A DNA stretch of 64,000 nt from Tetraselmis striata (GCA_006384855.1 VCJN01000560.1:1-64000), one strand, 5' to 3'. Shown: positions 44,401 to 56,161, counted from the first letter of the stretch. The notes: generated by a model not told the origin, from the sequence alone. Numbers and translations: made by a program.

Positions 44401-46127
44401 AGGGAACCGACGATGGCGGGCAAGAGGAACCTTTAGTCCAGCGTGCTGAGAGGGACCCCTACCCTGCTCGTTCTCGCCGAGCTCCTGGGCAATGGTGGGT
44501 CGTGCATCCGGAAAACCCCAACGACGACGCTGCAGCTATGATGGCCGCCGCATTCGCGGCAGTGACACAGGGTGTCGATGAGCCCATCACGCTCAAGCAG
44601 GCCCTGTCCGGACCGTTCAAGGAGCAATGGGCGCAAGCCGTAGAGTCAGAATTCAACTCGTTGGAGAAGCAGGGCACGTGGGTGGTGTGCGAGTTACCAG
44701 AGGAGCGAACAGCCATTCCCAGCAAATGGGTATTCAAGGTCAAATACAACGCTGATGGCAGTATCGCGCGCTTCAAGGCCCGACTGGTTGTCCAAGGCTG
44801 CCGTCAACGACATGGCATCGACTATGCAGAGACTTTTGCACCGACCGTGAAGTTCACCACTATCCGAGTGCTGTTTGCGATTGCAGTACAATACGGTTGG
44901 AATATCCATCAGGTTGATGTCGACACGGCGTTCCTGTATGCTCCAGTGGAGGAGGAGATCTACATGAGGCCGCCGCCTGGCTATGAGCAGTACGATGCGA
45001 GAGGGCGGCCCATGGTCTTGCGCTTGTTGAAGAGCCTGTACGGGCTGAAGCAATCACCCCGAAATTGGCACAACACCTTGCATAAGTTCTTGGTGTGCTA
45101 CGGGTTTCAGCAGCTCAAGTCCGACCCTGGCGCGTACGTCTACTGGCAGGGTGGGCAGTTGATCTGCATCCTGGTGGTGTACGTGGACGACATGATCTTT
45201 GCCTTCAAGGACGCAGTATGGGCCGCGGATTTCAAGACGGCATTAGGCGCCCGCTTTGACATCAAGGACTTGGGCGTCTGTGCCTGGGCGCTAGGCATGG
45301 CGGTGGAGCGAGACTGGGACAATGCGACGCTGAAGGTGCATCAGGCCAAGTACATTGATGACATGGTGCACAAGTTCAACCTTGCTGACGCTTACGCTGT
45401 GAGCACCCCAGCGGAGGTTGGTGCCGATGTCCCCGGTAGCAACAAGCCGTTGGCTGCTGAGATGCCATATCAGGCCCTTGTGGGCAGCCTGCTGTACGCG
45501 ATGGTGGCTACCCGCCCCGACATTGCCGAAGCCGTGAGCAAGTTGTGCAGGGTGATGGCCAAGCCTGAAGAGCGCCACTGGCAGGCTGCCAAGCGAGTCC
45601 TGCGATACCTGAAGGGTACCAAAACTCTGGGGCTGACCTTCAGTGGGGGCAAGGCTGACGGCCTACTGCACGGGTACTGCGACGCCGACTGGGCTGGAGA
45701 CGTGGTGTCACGACGCTCCACCACTGGCTTCGTCTTCATGCTTTGTGGAGCTGCAGTGAGTTGGAAGTCGCAGCTGCAGGCCACTGTGGCGCTGTCAACG
45801 GCGGAGGCGGAGTACATGGCGTTGTGTGCTGCTGTGTGCGAGGCGCTGTTCTTGCGCGAGCTGCTGCGCGAGCTGTGTTGTGCTCAGTCCGAGGCCACAG
45901 TGATCTTCGAGGACAACCAGAGCTGCATTGCGCTGACGCGCAACCCCATGACCCATGGTCGCAGCAAGCACATCGCCATCAAGTACCACTTCACACGGGA
46001 GAAGGTGCTCAGCGGGGAGGTGGCAATTGAGTACTGCCCGACTGCACAGATGGTTGCGGATGCACTCACCAAGGCTCTGGGAAGGCTGAAGCACGCGGAG
46101 TTCGCCATGCAGATGTTGGGCGCGTGA
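41490..46127 (+). CDS. Copia Gag-Pol polyprotein, intact (E2)
   Basis: 1,545 residues from the ATG at 41490, the first ATG after the cap site predicted from the TATA box. Gag, zinc knuckle CWQCGGPHFKRDC, protease DSGAYPHM, integrase (LWHRRLGHLH; DIWGPV; LDNDSVF; QNGLQERM), RT ([26 protein letters not shown]) and RNase H ([34 protein letters not shown]) are all complete. Protein differences from E1 and E4 are scattered single residues. Expected to supply the proteins for its own and related copies' retrotransposition. Confidence 0.96.
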   Translation: MPEGVSARAPRIPLPPVFSGQTKGWRRWRHQMEAYCNATGMKQAMMMSEHASSDQHFKLYATLTALLPEELLDVIRRHLNDNATSGGQAWAALRTRFEGGHLGRISDMYAVLQSGQQRTETAEAYYHRLDNAFLDLVAEAEEHEDVEAPSHNQVVTQFLAGLRPEYEPIIGILQVTAEHEGRAITWEGDCLKLAQNYSKRIEKNHASEPSAEGYIASGGTKRSAHLATGDGSGPRRLGAPLRGGCWQCGGPHFKRDCPQRPRGNRRQAAADPAPAAFVADEEEEHVAFMAENAGNTPPAKRVALSLLDDEWDDWAPEPGTLLYDLFGGEYESEEDVRPAEAAGAVAQANEREHDLDSHNMDEIISLSGLSDCFGMSDDEAGSASGGMGGSARVVTKSDSAYLLDAVALASVVVDARGACMLGLNDDLGSYPDMWVKDSGAYPHMVADSDSFVEYEQLAPPVEVGGICCLAVGRGTVWMVVRADGGEVRSVLRGVLHVPDLPGKTKHGYRRLFSQRLAQERGASFHYTANGDSMVLRSAGRDMTVPIGRAPGSNLYAFRSRILRSGRAPSPADVVALQACGKLSKLLWHRRLGHLHAAGMDRLLAESVSGITFAKDEILPFCDCCALAKSHEQPRSRIASKRPTGPLQKFGADIWGPVGVTSIGGFRYVFGMTDYYSAYGWVVFMKSKDEAPRALLLVVRAIRRVHPRFGYDKSTARLRLDNDSVFQSADFRSACDGLHFVPEFSAPYCQWQNGLQERMWLTLSEMTVAMLLHAGLGREFWALAFCAAMHIRNNVYSRGVGSVPYRRHTGKTPDVAGLRVFGCPAYVHVDAGNRRKLDAKAFRGVFVGYGQESHTYLVWNPATRRVVASRNVIFDEGWRDAASSSKGGSGGDAAASLEMFPQYQALLDNSGVGSTSDASRLQEITEAHQRVVDETDDVEEELEIEEEPLTAEELELGPQQPTLELTQLETNEGTDDGGQEEPLVQRAERDPYPARSRRAPGQWWVVHPENPNDDAAAMMAAAFAAVTQGVDEPITLKQALSGPFKEQWAQAVESEFNSLEKQGTWVVCELPEERTAIPSKWVFKVKYNADGSIARFKARLVVQGCRQRHGIDYAETFAPTVKFTTIRVLFAIAVQYGWNIHQVDVDTAFLYAPVEEEIYMRPPPGYEQYDARGRPMVLRLLKSLYGLKQSPRNWHNTLHKFLVCYGFQQLKSDPGAYVYWQGGQLICILVVYVDDMIFAFKDAVWAADFKTALGARFDIKDLGVCAWALGMAVERDWDNATLKVHQAKYIDDMVHKFNLADAYAVSTPAEVGADVPGSNKPLAAEMPYQALVGSLLYAMVATRPDIAEAVSKLCRVMAKPEERHWQAAKRVLRYLKGTKTLGLTFSGGKADGLLHGYCDADWAGDVVSRRSTTGFVFMLCGAAVSWKSQLQATVALSTAEAEYMALCAAVCEALFLRELLRELCCAQSEATVIFEDNQSCIALTRNPMTHGRSKHIAIKYHFTREKVLSGEVAIEYCPTAQMVADALTKALGRLKHAEFAMQMLGA

Positions 46128-46139
46128 TGACTGCATGGC

Positions 46140-46148
46140 GAGTGGGGG
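46140..46148 (+). promoter_or_regulatory. E2 polypurine tract
   Basis: GAGTGGGGG immediately before the 3' LTR. Confidence 0.8.
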
Positions 46149-46667
46149 TGTTGTTTGATACCAGTCTTGCAGGCGTATGACCGGCTGTCTGGAGCCTTGA
46201 CGCCTGCACACTCTCAGCAGTATCTGTAGACGGCGGAGCGATCGTACGGCTACGAGTACGAGGACGCGAGTACATCTCCGGCAGCAGACGTACATCGCGG
46301 AGCGGCTGTACATCTTCGAGTACGAGGACGCCCGTGCGAGCACAATCAAGATTCCGGTACTGCTGAGTATCAATGGTGGGCGCCATGCAGTACTAGAATA
46401 TACTGCAGGATATCGGCCGATGCAGAATATACTGCAGGATATCGGCCGATGCAGCAGCGGATACTGTATTGTACGGACATAGATAATGCCAATACTTAGG
46501 CTCGCATATATGCGTTAAGTACTGGAGAATACAGTCAGCGCGCGATGGCGCAAGGTGGCGGATGCGCTAATGGCTGGCGTGCGCACCATGGCGTGCGGAG
46601 TATAAAGGCAGGGCGCGACCCGTTGTAAGAGACAGTCGTTCTTTTCCCTCACGCCCATATTTTAACA
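46149..46667 (+). mobile_element. E2 3' LTR
   Basis: 519 bp, matching the 5' LTR apart from the base noted near its terminus. Confidence 0.95.
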
Positions 46668-46738
46668 CCCCTTCTCCGTCAATCCACCGCTCTCTCCGTT
46701 CGCTCAAGACTGGCAAAACCAGACTCAACTTTGAAATG
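46668..46738 (+). mobile_element. YR unit 2, right end
   Basis: CCCCTTCTCCGTCAATCC to GACTCAACTTTGAAATG, matching the end of unit 1 (34080-34152). It begins with the right TSD of E2 and abuts the left end of unit 3 across TG. Confidence 0.88.
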
Positions 46739-47044
46739 ATCTAAACTAGTTTATGGGGTTTCCATCCTTGACCTAACCGCTTTTCAGCTACAAGTGCTGC
46801 GCAGTGGTACGGGAACTAGTAACTGTTGTTGCGCCCTTGTTGGGTGCAGCACGAGTAGACATAAAAGCAGCCAAGAACAGCTGAGCCTGCCATCTTCCAG
46901 TTTTCGCTGCGTTCCACGCAGCGCCCCCCCTGACTCCATTTTCCCTCCACGCTTTTCGCTAAACCTTCCTGCCAATTTCGGCTCTTGACCGTGTAAAACA
47001 GCCTGCGCGACCTTTTTGGCAAAACCAGACTCAACTTTGAAATG
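46739..47044 (+). mobile_element. YR unit 3, internally deleted mini-element (306 bp)
   Basis: The left ~185 bp match the left end of unit 1, including the 39-bp end and the CGCTGCG hairpin. The last ~30 bp match the right end (GGCAAAACCAGACTCAAC). About 90 bp between them (roughly 46922-47014) match nothing in unit 1. Both ORFs are missing. It looks like a non-autonomous derivative that would need recombinase in trans. Confidence 0.8.
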
Positions 47045-49577
47045 GGGGAACATCTCAATCAAGGCTTGCAGCAGCATCGCCCCCACTGCCCCCTTGCTGC
47101 TGGAAGCCGCATCACGCCAACCCTCATCGAAAATCACATTCCGACTTGCAATCACGCGGCGAGTAGCTGGGTTCCACACCAAGTAGGTGTGAGATTCCTG
47201 CCCATAACCAACGGAGACCCTTACGCTGGACAGCCGAACACCCGCAACCCAGCCACATCTGGGGTCTTGCCAGTGTGACGCCGGTAGGGAACAGAACCGA
47301 CACCCCGACTGTAGACATTGTTGCGGATGTGCATCGCGGCACAGAAGGCCAGCGCCCAGAACTCACGACCCAGGCCAGCATGTAGCAGCATAGCCACCGT
47401 CATCTCGGACAGAGTAAGCCACATACGCTCCTGCAGACCATTCTGCCATTGGCAGTATGGCGCAGAAAACTCAGGAACGAAGTGCAGGCCATCGCAGGCA
47501 GATCGAAAATCCGCACTCTGGAAGACTGAGTCGTTGTCCAATCTCAGGCGAGCTGTACTCTTGTCGTATCCGAATCGGGGATGCACGCGCCTGATAGCGC
47601 GCACCACCAACAGCAGAGCCCTCGGAGCCTCATCCTTGGACTTCATGAACACCACCCAGCCGTATGCCGAGTAGTAGTCAGTCATCCCAAACACGTAACG
47701 GAACCCGCCAATGGACGTCACACCCACTGGCCCCCAGATGTCAGCTCCAAACTTCTGCAGTGGCCCAGTAGGACGCTTTGACGCAATGCGCGACCGCGGC
47801 TGTACGTGAGACTTCGCCAACGCGCAACAGTCACAAAACGGCAGTATTTCATCCTTCGCGAACGTGATCCCCGAGACGCTCTCCGCAAGCAAACGATCCA
47901 TGCCTGCAGCATGCAGATGGCCAAGACGTCTGTGCCACAGCAACTTTGACAACTTCCCACAAGCTTGCAGCGCAACAACATCCGCAGGGCTGGGCGCACG
48001 CCCGCTCCGTAGTATTCTGCTGCGGAAAGCGTACAAGTTGCTTCCCGGAGCGCGCCCGATAGGGACCGTCATATCACGGCCAGCAGAGCGCAAGACCATG
48101 GAGTCCCCGTTGGCCATGTAATGAAACGAAGCGCCACGCTCCTGCGCCAACCGCTGGCTAAACAACCTGCGGTAGTCATGCTTTGTTTTTCCCGGCAAGT
48201 CCGAGACATGCAGAACCCCACGAAGCACACTGCGTACTTCGCCGCCATCGGCTCGAACAACCATCCAGACCGTCCCCCGGCCCACCGCCAGACAGCAAAT
48301 ACCCCCCACCTCAACCGGTGGTGCAAGCTGCTCATACTCCACGAAGCTGTCAGAGTCAGCCACCATATGCGGATACGCCCCACTGTCCTTCACCCACATG
48401 TCCGGGTAGCTTCCGAGATCATCATTCAGCCCCAGCATGCACGCCCCTCGTGCATCGACAACAACACTCGCAAGAGCAACCGCATCAAGCAAGTAAGCGG
48501 AATCAGACTTGGTTACAACACGGGCAGAGCCGCCCATGCCACCAGAGGCACTACCCGCCTCATCATCAGACATGCCGAAGCAGTCAGACAGCCGAGACAG
48601 CGATATGATCTCATCCATGTTGTGGCTGTCCAGGTCATGCTCGCGCTCATTCGCCTGAGCAACAGCACCAGCAGCCTCAGCCGGCCGCACATCCTCCTCG
48701 AACTCATACTCCCCTCCGAAGAGGTCATACAGCAGGGTGCCCGGTTCCGGCGCCCAATCATCCCACTCGTCATCCAGCAGGGACAGCGCAACGCGCTTTG
48801 CAGGTGGGGTGTTACCGGCATTTTCAGCCATGAAAGCAACATGCTCCTCCTCCTCATCAGCAACAAAGGCCGCCGGTGCCGGGTCCGCAGCAGCTTGACG
48901 CCTGTTGCCTCTTGGGCGCTGCGGGCAGTCCCGCTTAAAGTGAGGCCCACCGCACTGCCAGCATCCACCGCGCAGAGGGGCACCAAGGCGGCGAGGTCCA
49001 GATCCATCGCCTGTGGCCAGATGGGCGGAGCGCTTGGTGCCACCACTGGCTATGTAGCCCTCCGCAGATGGCTCCGATGCATGGTTCTTCTCAATACGCT
49101 TGGAGTAGTTCTGCGCCAGCTTGAGGCAGTCACCCTCTCAGGTGATGGCGCGGCCCTCATGCTCCGCGGTCACCTGCAGGATACCGATGATGGGCTCGTA
49201 CTCGGGACGGAGGCCAGCCAGGAACTGAGTCACAACTTGGTTATGTGATGGAGCTTCAACATCCTCATGCTCCTCAGCCTCAGCCACCAAGTCCAAGAAG
49301 GCGTTGTCCAGGCGATGGTAGTATGCCTCCGCAGTCTCGGTGCGCTGTTGACCGGATTGGAGCACCGCATACATGTCGGAGATCCTGCCAAGATGGCCTC
49401 CCTCAAAGCGGGTGCGCAGAGCTGCCCAGGCTTGGCCTCCAGAGGTAGCATTGTCATTCAGGTGCCGACGGATGACATCCAGGAGCTCCTCGGGGAGCAG
49501 CGCAGTCAGGGTTGCATACAGCTTGAAGTGCTGATCAGATGAGGCATGCTCACTCATCATCATGGCCTGCTTCATGC
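47045..49577 (-). pseudogene. Oldest nested copia: gag-integrase part
   Basis: Continues the gene broken at 31235. Protease, integrase H-H-C-C and the DDE motifs are readable from 48831 to about 47221. Damage: a ~60-bp deletion at 47220, a 4-bp insertion near 47056, a nonsense change (TGG to TGA) near 49138 in Gag, and missense changes near MANGDSMV. Gag is cut at 49577 by E3 and resumes at 56162. The damage load fits its place at the bottom of the nest. Confidence 0.9.
49573..49577. other. Target site duplication of E3 (left)
   Basis: CATGC here and at 56162-56166, within the Gag codons for MKQ in the host copia. Confidence 0.92.
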
Positions 49578-50066
49578 TGTTGAAATATGGGCGTGAGGGA
49601 AAAGAACGACTGTCTCTTACAACGGGTCGCGCCCTGCCTTTATACTCGCGCACGCCATGGTACGCGCGCCACCCATTAGCGCATCCGCCACCTTGCGCCA
49701 TCGCACGCTGACTGTATTCTCCAGTACTTAATGCATATGTGCGAGCCTGAGTATTGGCATTATCTATGTCCGTGCAATACAGTATCCGCTGCTGCATCGG
49801 CCGATATCCTGCAGTATATTCTAGTACTGCATGGCGCCCATCATTGATACTCAGCAGTACCGGAATCTTGATTGTGCTCGCACGGGCGTCCTCGTACTCG
49901 TAGATGTACAGCCGCTCCGCGATGTACGTCTGCTGCCGGAGATGTACTCGCGTCCTCGTACTCGTAGCCGTACGATCGCTCCGCCGTCTACAGATACTGC
50001 TGAGTGTGCAGGCGTCAAGGCTCCAGACAGCCGGTCAAACGCCTGCAAGACTGGTATCAAACAACA
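49578..50066 (-). mobile_element. E3 3' LTR
   Basis: Short form, one 29-bp unit, followed on the plus strand by CCCCCACTC, the inverted polypurine tract (50067-50075). Confidence 0.93.
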
Positions 50067-50087
50067 CCCCCACTCGCCATGCAGTCA

Positions 50088-53000
50088 TCACGCGCCCAAC
50101 ATCTGCATGGCGAACTCCGCGTGCTTCAGCCTTCCCAGAGCCTTGGTGAGTGCATCCGCAACCATCTGTGCAGTCGGGCAGTACTCAATTGCCACCTCCC
50201 CGCTGAGCACCTTCTCCCGTGTGAAGTGGTACTTGATGGCGATGTGCTTGCTGCGACCATGTGTCATGGGGTTGCGCGTCAGCGCAATGCAGCTCTGGTT
50301 GTCCTCGAAGATCACTGTGGCCTCGGACTGAGCACAACACAGCTCGCGCAGCAGCTCGCGCAAGAACAGCGCCTCGCACACAGCAGCACACAACGCCATG
50401 TACTCCGCCTCCGCCGTTGACAGCGCCACAGTGGCCTGCAGCTGCGACTTCCAACTCACTGCAGCTCCACAAAGCATGAAGACGAAGCCAGTGGTGGAGC
50501 GTCGTGACACCACGTCTCCAGCCCAGTCGGCGTCGCAGTACCCGTGCAGTAGGCCGTCAGCCTTGCCCCCACTGAAGGTCAGCCCCAGGGTTTTGGTACC
50601 CTTCAGGTATCGCAGGACTCGCTTGGCAGCCTGCCAGTGGCGCTCTTCAGGCTTGGCCATCACCCTGCACAACTTGCTCACAGCTTCGGCAATGTCGGGG
50701 CGGGTAGCCACCATCGCGTACAGCAGGCTGCCCACAAGGGCCTGATATGGCATCTCAGCAGCCAACGGCTTGTTGCTACCGGGGACATCGGCACCAACCT
50801 CCGCTGGGGTGCTCACAGCGTAAGCGTCAGCAAGGTTGAACTTGTGCACCATGTCATCAATGTACTTGGCCTGATGCACCTTCAGCGTCGCATTGTCCCA
50901 GTCTCGCTCCACCGCCATGCCTAGCGCCCAGGCACAGACGCCCAAGTCCTTGATGTCAAAGCGGGCGCCTAATGCCGTCTTGAAATCCGCGGCCCATACT
51001 GCGTTCTTGAAGGCAAAGATCATGTCGTCCACGTACACCACCAGGATGCAGATCAACTGCCCACCCTGCCAGTAGACGTACGCACCAGGGTCGGACTTGA
51101 GCTGCTGAAACCCGTAGCACACCAAGAACTTATGCAAGGTGTTGTGCCAATTTCGGGGTGATTGCTTCAGCCCGTACAGGCTCTTCAACAAGCGCAAGAC
51201 CATGGGCCGCCCTCTTGCATCGTACTGCTCATAGCCAGGCGGCGGCCTCATGTAGATCTCCTCCTGCCACTGGAGCATACAGGAACGCCGTGTCGACATC
51301 AACCTGATGGATATTCCAACCGTATTGTACTGCAATCGCAAACAACACTCGGATAGTGGTGAACTTCACGGTCGGTGCAAAAGTCTCTGCATAGTCGATG
51401 CCATGTCGTTGACGGCAGCCTTGGACAACCAGTCGGGGCGATACTGCCATCAGCGTTGTATTTGACCTTGAATACCCATTTGCTGGGAATGGCTGTTCGC
51501 TCCTCTGGTAACTCGCACACCACCCACGTGCCCTGCTTCTCCAACGAGTTGAATTCTGACTCTACGGCTTGCGCCCATTGCTCCTTGAACGGTCCGGACA
51601 GGGCCTGCTTGAGCGTGATGGGCTCATCGACACCCTGCGTCACTGCCGCGAATGCGGCGGCCATCATAGCTGCAGCGTCGTCGTTGGGGTTTTCCGGATG
51701 CACGACCCACCATTGCCCAGGAGCTCGGCGAGAACGAGCAGGGTAGGGGTCCCTCTCAGCACGCTGGACTATAGGTTCCTCTTGCCCGCCATCGTCGATT
51801 CCCTCGTTCGTCTCCAACTGGGTCAGCTCCAGCGTGGGTTGCTGCGGTCCAAGTTCCAGTTCCTCCGCAGTCAGTGGCTCCTCCTCAATCTCAAGCTCCT
51901 CCTCAACGTCGTCCGTTTCATCCACGACACGCTGGTGAGCCTCGGTTATCTCTTGCACCCGTGATGCGTCGGACGTGCTGCCAACCCCGCTGCTATCGAG
52001 AAGTGCCTGGTATTGGGGGAACATCTCAAGGCTTGCAGCAGCATCGCCCCCACTGCCCCCCTTGCTGCTGGAAGCCGCATCACGCCAACCCTCATCGAAA
52101 ATCACATTCCGACTTGCAACCACGCGGCGAGTAGCTGGGTTCCACACCAAGTAGGTGTGAGATTCCTGCCCATAACCAACGAAGACCCCGCGAAAGGCCT
52201 TGGCGTCAAGCTTCCGCCTATTCCCGGCATCCACGTGCACATACGCTGGACAGCCGAACACCCGCAACCCAGCCACATCTGGGGTCTTGCCAGTGTGACG
52301 CCGGTAGGGAACAGAACCGACACCCCGACTGTAGACATTGTTGCGGATGTGCATCGCGGCACAGAAGGCCAGCGCCCAGAACTCACGACCCAGGCCAGCA
52401 TGTAGAAGCATAGCCACCGTCATCTCGGACAGAGTAAGCCACATACGCTCCTGCAGACCATTCTGCCATTGGCAGTATGGCGCAGAAAACTCAGGAACGA
52501 AGTGCAGGCCATCGCATGCAGATCGAAAATCCGCACTCTGGAAGACTGAGTCGTTGTCCAATCTCAGGCGAGCTGTACTCTTGTCGTATCCGAATCGGGG
52601 ATGAACGCGCCTGATAGCGCGCACCACCAACAGCAGAGCCCTCGGAGCCTCATCCTTGGACTTCATGAACACCACCCAGCCGTATGCCGAGTAGTAGTCA
52701 GTCATCCCAAACACGTAACGGAACCCGCCAATGGACGTCACACCCACTGGCCCCCAGATGTCAGCTCCAAATTTCTGCAGTGGCCCAGTAGGACGCTTTG
52801 ACGCAATGCGCGACCGCGGCTGTTCGTGAGACTTCGCCAACGCGCAACAGTCACAAAACGGCAGTATCTCATCCTTCGCGAACGTGATCCCCGAGACGCT
52901 CTCCGCAAGCAAACGATCCATGCCTGCAGCATGCAGATGGCCAAGACGTCTGTGCCACAGCAACTTTGACAACTTCCCACAAGCTTGCAGCGCAACAACA

Positions 53001-54715
53001 TCCGCAGGGCTGGGCGCACGCCCGCTCTTTAGTATTCTGCTGCGGAAAGCGTACAAGTTGCTTCCCGGAGCGCGCCCGATAGGGACCGTCATATCACGGC
53101 CAGCAGAGCGCAAGACCATGGAGTCCCCGTTGGCCGTGTAATGAAACGAAGCGCCACGCTCCTGCGCCAACCGCTGGCTAAACAACCTGCGGTAGCCATG
53201 CTTTGTTTTGCCCGGCAAGTCCGGGACATGCAGAACCCCACGAAGCACACTGCGTACTTCGCCGCCATCGGCTCGAACAACCATCCAGACCGTCCCCCGG
53301 CCCACCGCCAGACAGCAAATACCCCCCACCTCAACCGGTGGTGCAAGCTGCTCATACTCCACGAAGCTGTCAGAGTCAGCCACCATATGCGGATACGCCC
53401 CACTGTCCTTCACCCACATGTCCGGGTAGCTTCCGAGATCATCATTCAGCCCCAGCATGCACGCCCCTCGTGCATCGACAACAACACTCGCAAGAGCAAC
53501 CGCATCAAGCAAGTAAGCGGAATCAGACTTGGTTACAACACGGGCAGAGCCGCCCATGCCACCAGAGGCACTACCCGCCTCATCATCAGACATGCCGAAG
53601 CAGTCAGACAGCCCAGACAGCGATATGATCTCATCCATGTTGTGGCTGTCCAGGTCATGCTCGCGCTCATTCGCCTGAGCAACAGCACCAGCAGCCTCAG
53701 CCGGCCGCACATCCTCCTCGGACTCATACTCCCCTCCGAAGAGGTCATACAGCAGGGTGCCCGGTTCCGGCGCCCAATCATCCCACTCGTCATCCAGCAG
53801 GGACAGCGCAACGCGCTTTGCAGGTGGGGTGTTACCGGCATTCTCAGCCATGAAAGCAACATGCTCCTCCTCCTCATCAGCAACAAAGGCCGCCGGTGCC
53901 GGGTCCGCAGCAGCTTGACGCCTGTTGCCTCTTGGGCGCTGCGGGCAGTCCCGCTTGAAGTGAGGCCCACCGCACTGCCAGCATCCACCGCGCAGAGGGG
54001 CACCAAGGCGGCGAGGTCCAGATCCATCGCCTGTGGCCAGATGGGCGGAGCGCTTGGTGCCACCACTGGCTATGTAGCCCTCCGCAGATGGCTCCGATGC
54101 ATGGTTCTTCTCAATACGCTTGGAGTAGTTCTGCGCCAGCTTGAGGCAGTCACCCTCCCAGGTGATGGCGCGGCCCTCATGCTCCGCGGTCACCTGCAGG
54201 ATACCGATGATGGGCTCGTACTCGGGACGGAGGCCAGCCAGGAACTGAGTCACAACTTGGTTATGTGATGGAGCTTCAACATCCTCATGCTCCTCAGCCT
54301 CAGCCACCAAGTCCAAGAAGGCGTTGTCCAGGCGATGGTAGTATGCCTCCGCAGTCTCGGTGCGCTGTTGACCGGATTGGAGCACCGCATACATGTCGGA
54401 GATCCTGCCAAGATGGCCTCCCTCAAAGCGGGTGCGCAGAGCTGCCCAGGCTTGGCCTCCAGAGGTAGCATTGTCATTCAGGTGCCGACGGATGACATCC
54501 AGGAGCTCCTCGGGGAGCAGCGCAGTCAGGGTTGCATACAGCTTGAAGTGCTGATCAGATGAGGCATGCTCACTCATCATCATGGCCTGCTTCATGCCAG
54601 TGGCGTTGCAATAGGCCTCCATCTGGTGCCTCCAGCGGCGCCACCCCTTGGTCTGACCAGAGAAAACGGGCGGCAACGGAATGCGCGGCGCGCGGGCGGA
54701 CACTCCTTCCGGCAT
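50088..54715 (-). pseudogene. E3 gag-pol with two frameshifts in RT
   Basis: Open from the ATG at 54715 through Gag, protease and integrase to about 51437, where an 11-bp deletion removes codons after NADGSIAR and changes frame. A second shift, one added base near 51264, comes within the [12 protein letters not shown] codons. From 51260 to 50088 the last frame covers the YVDD and RNase H regions. Three frames are needed, so no functional RT can be made. Because the two LTRs still match almost perfectly, the defects either arose very recently or came with the inserted copy. Confidence 0.92.
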
Positions 54716-55658
54716 GATGATCACAGTGATGGAAATCAACTGCAGAGCGGGACAGAGGCCAAGTCAGCGGTCTGGTCCTCACAGGGCCAAAAGCCCCCAC
54801 CACTGCTTGCCGCAGTGGCAACTTTCTCCCACCAGAGATGGTCAACAGGGAGAAACTCGGTCAAAATTTCGAAATTGAGGAGAGAAAACAACCGGAGCCG
54901 CACAAACTTTTAATTACCGGCCGCGATTAATCAACAAACAACCGCGGCCCCGCGGAAATCAAATTACCGGCTACGATAAATCGGAAAACCACCGGGAAAT
55001 CCGGCTACTTTTGATTCTCGTAGATTCGCCTATAACACGGCGGAAACTACGTCGTTCTCCGGTCGCAGACTGCTGCTAACTCGGCAACCTGCCTGCCTCG
55101 TGACGAGGGTCGATACCACTGGCACAAGACCACGACAGAGCGCTCGACGAGGCCGTCTGCCCCCCCTGTGGCCGGCGAGGCAGCTCGACACACTCTAACT
55201 GGGCGAGCGACAGGCGCACACGAGTCGACACGACTCGAAGCCGGCCCGAGTCGTCGAGAGACTGAAAGGGCCGTCGGAACGCGGCCCCAGGCGTCGAGAG
55301 GCACAGCCGAAACGAAAGAGGTCGACAGCAGCGTCGAGCTGCACAGGCAAACAGCCCCTACGCCCCTACAGGACGCCCACTGCCTAGGGAGGCCAGTGTC
55401 GAGCAGCGACCTCGCGTCGCACAGGCAAACGAGCCCCACGCCCCGTCCCAGGGCGCCCACTGACTGCCACCGTCAGTGCACCGCTTCTCGCGGCCACGCT
55501 CGGCTCTCAGCGAGCGAAAACGAGTCGTTCGAGTCCCCAGCCCAACAGCGCAGGTCCCCTCCCAAGAATCAGCAGCAAGGGGCGGCGGAAGAACCTGGTT
55601 GTGATGCTCCTGTGGTTGGCAGAGGCCGCTCCTTGGCTTGGGAGATGAAGGGAAGCGA
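54716..55658 (-). promoter_or_regulatory. E3 leader
   Basis: Same leader as E1, complete to the PBS. The long ATG-less frame is broken here. Confidence 0.65.
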
Positions 55659-55672
55659 GGGCCCAACTAACC
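55659..55672 (-). promoter_or_regulatory. E3 PBS (variant with two extra bases)
   Basis: GGTTAGTTGGGCCC on the minus strand, next to the 5' LTR. Confidence 0.7.
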
Positions 55673-56161
55673 TGTTGAAATATGGGCGTGAGGGAAAAGA
55701 ACGACTGTCTCTTACAACGGGTCGCGCCCTGCCTTTATACTCGCGCACGCCATGGTACGCGCGCCACCCATTAGCGCATCCGCCACCTTGCGCCATCGCA
55801 CGCTGACTGTATTCTCCAGTACTTAATGCATATGTGCGAGCCTGAGTATTGGCATTATCTATGTCCGTACAATACAGTATCCGCTGCTGCATCGGCCGAT
55901 ATCCTGCAGTATATTCTAGTACTGCATGGCGCCCATCATTGATACTCAGCAGTACCGGAATCTTGATTGTGCTCGCACGGGCGTCCTCGTACTCGTAGAT
56001 GTACAGCCGCTCCGCGATGTACGTCTGCTGCCGGAGATGTACTCGCGTCCTCGTACTCGTAGCCGTACGATCGCTCCGCCGTCTACAGATACTGCTGAGT
56101 GTGCAGGCGTCAAGGCTCCAGACAGCCGGTCAAACGCCTGCAAGACTGGTATCAAACAACA
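55673..56161 (-). mobile_element. E3 5' LTR
   Basis: 489 bp, short form; carries the family TATA box on the minus strand. Confidence 0.93.

Larger units (their letters stand above)
40012..46667 (+). mobile_element. Complete copia retrotransposon E2
   Basis: 6,656 bp, with 519-bp LTRs at 40012-40530 and 46149-46667 that differ by eye in about one base (terminal TTTCAACA against TTTTAACA). PBS, ATG-free leader, intact gag-pol, polypurine tract and perfect CCCCT TSD are all present. Inserted in the plus orientation into YR unit 2. Confidence 0.96.
49578..56161 (-). mobile_element. Full-length copia E3, defective in RT
   Basis: 6,584 bp with 489-bp short-form LTRs at 49578-50066 and 55673-56161 that differ by eye at one base (GTCCGTGCAATAC against GTCCGTACAATAC), plus perfect CATGC TSDs. 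It inserted into the gag gene of the oldest copia in the same orientation. Confidence 0.95.
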
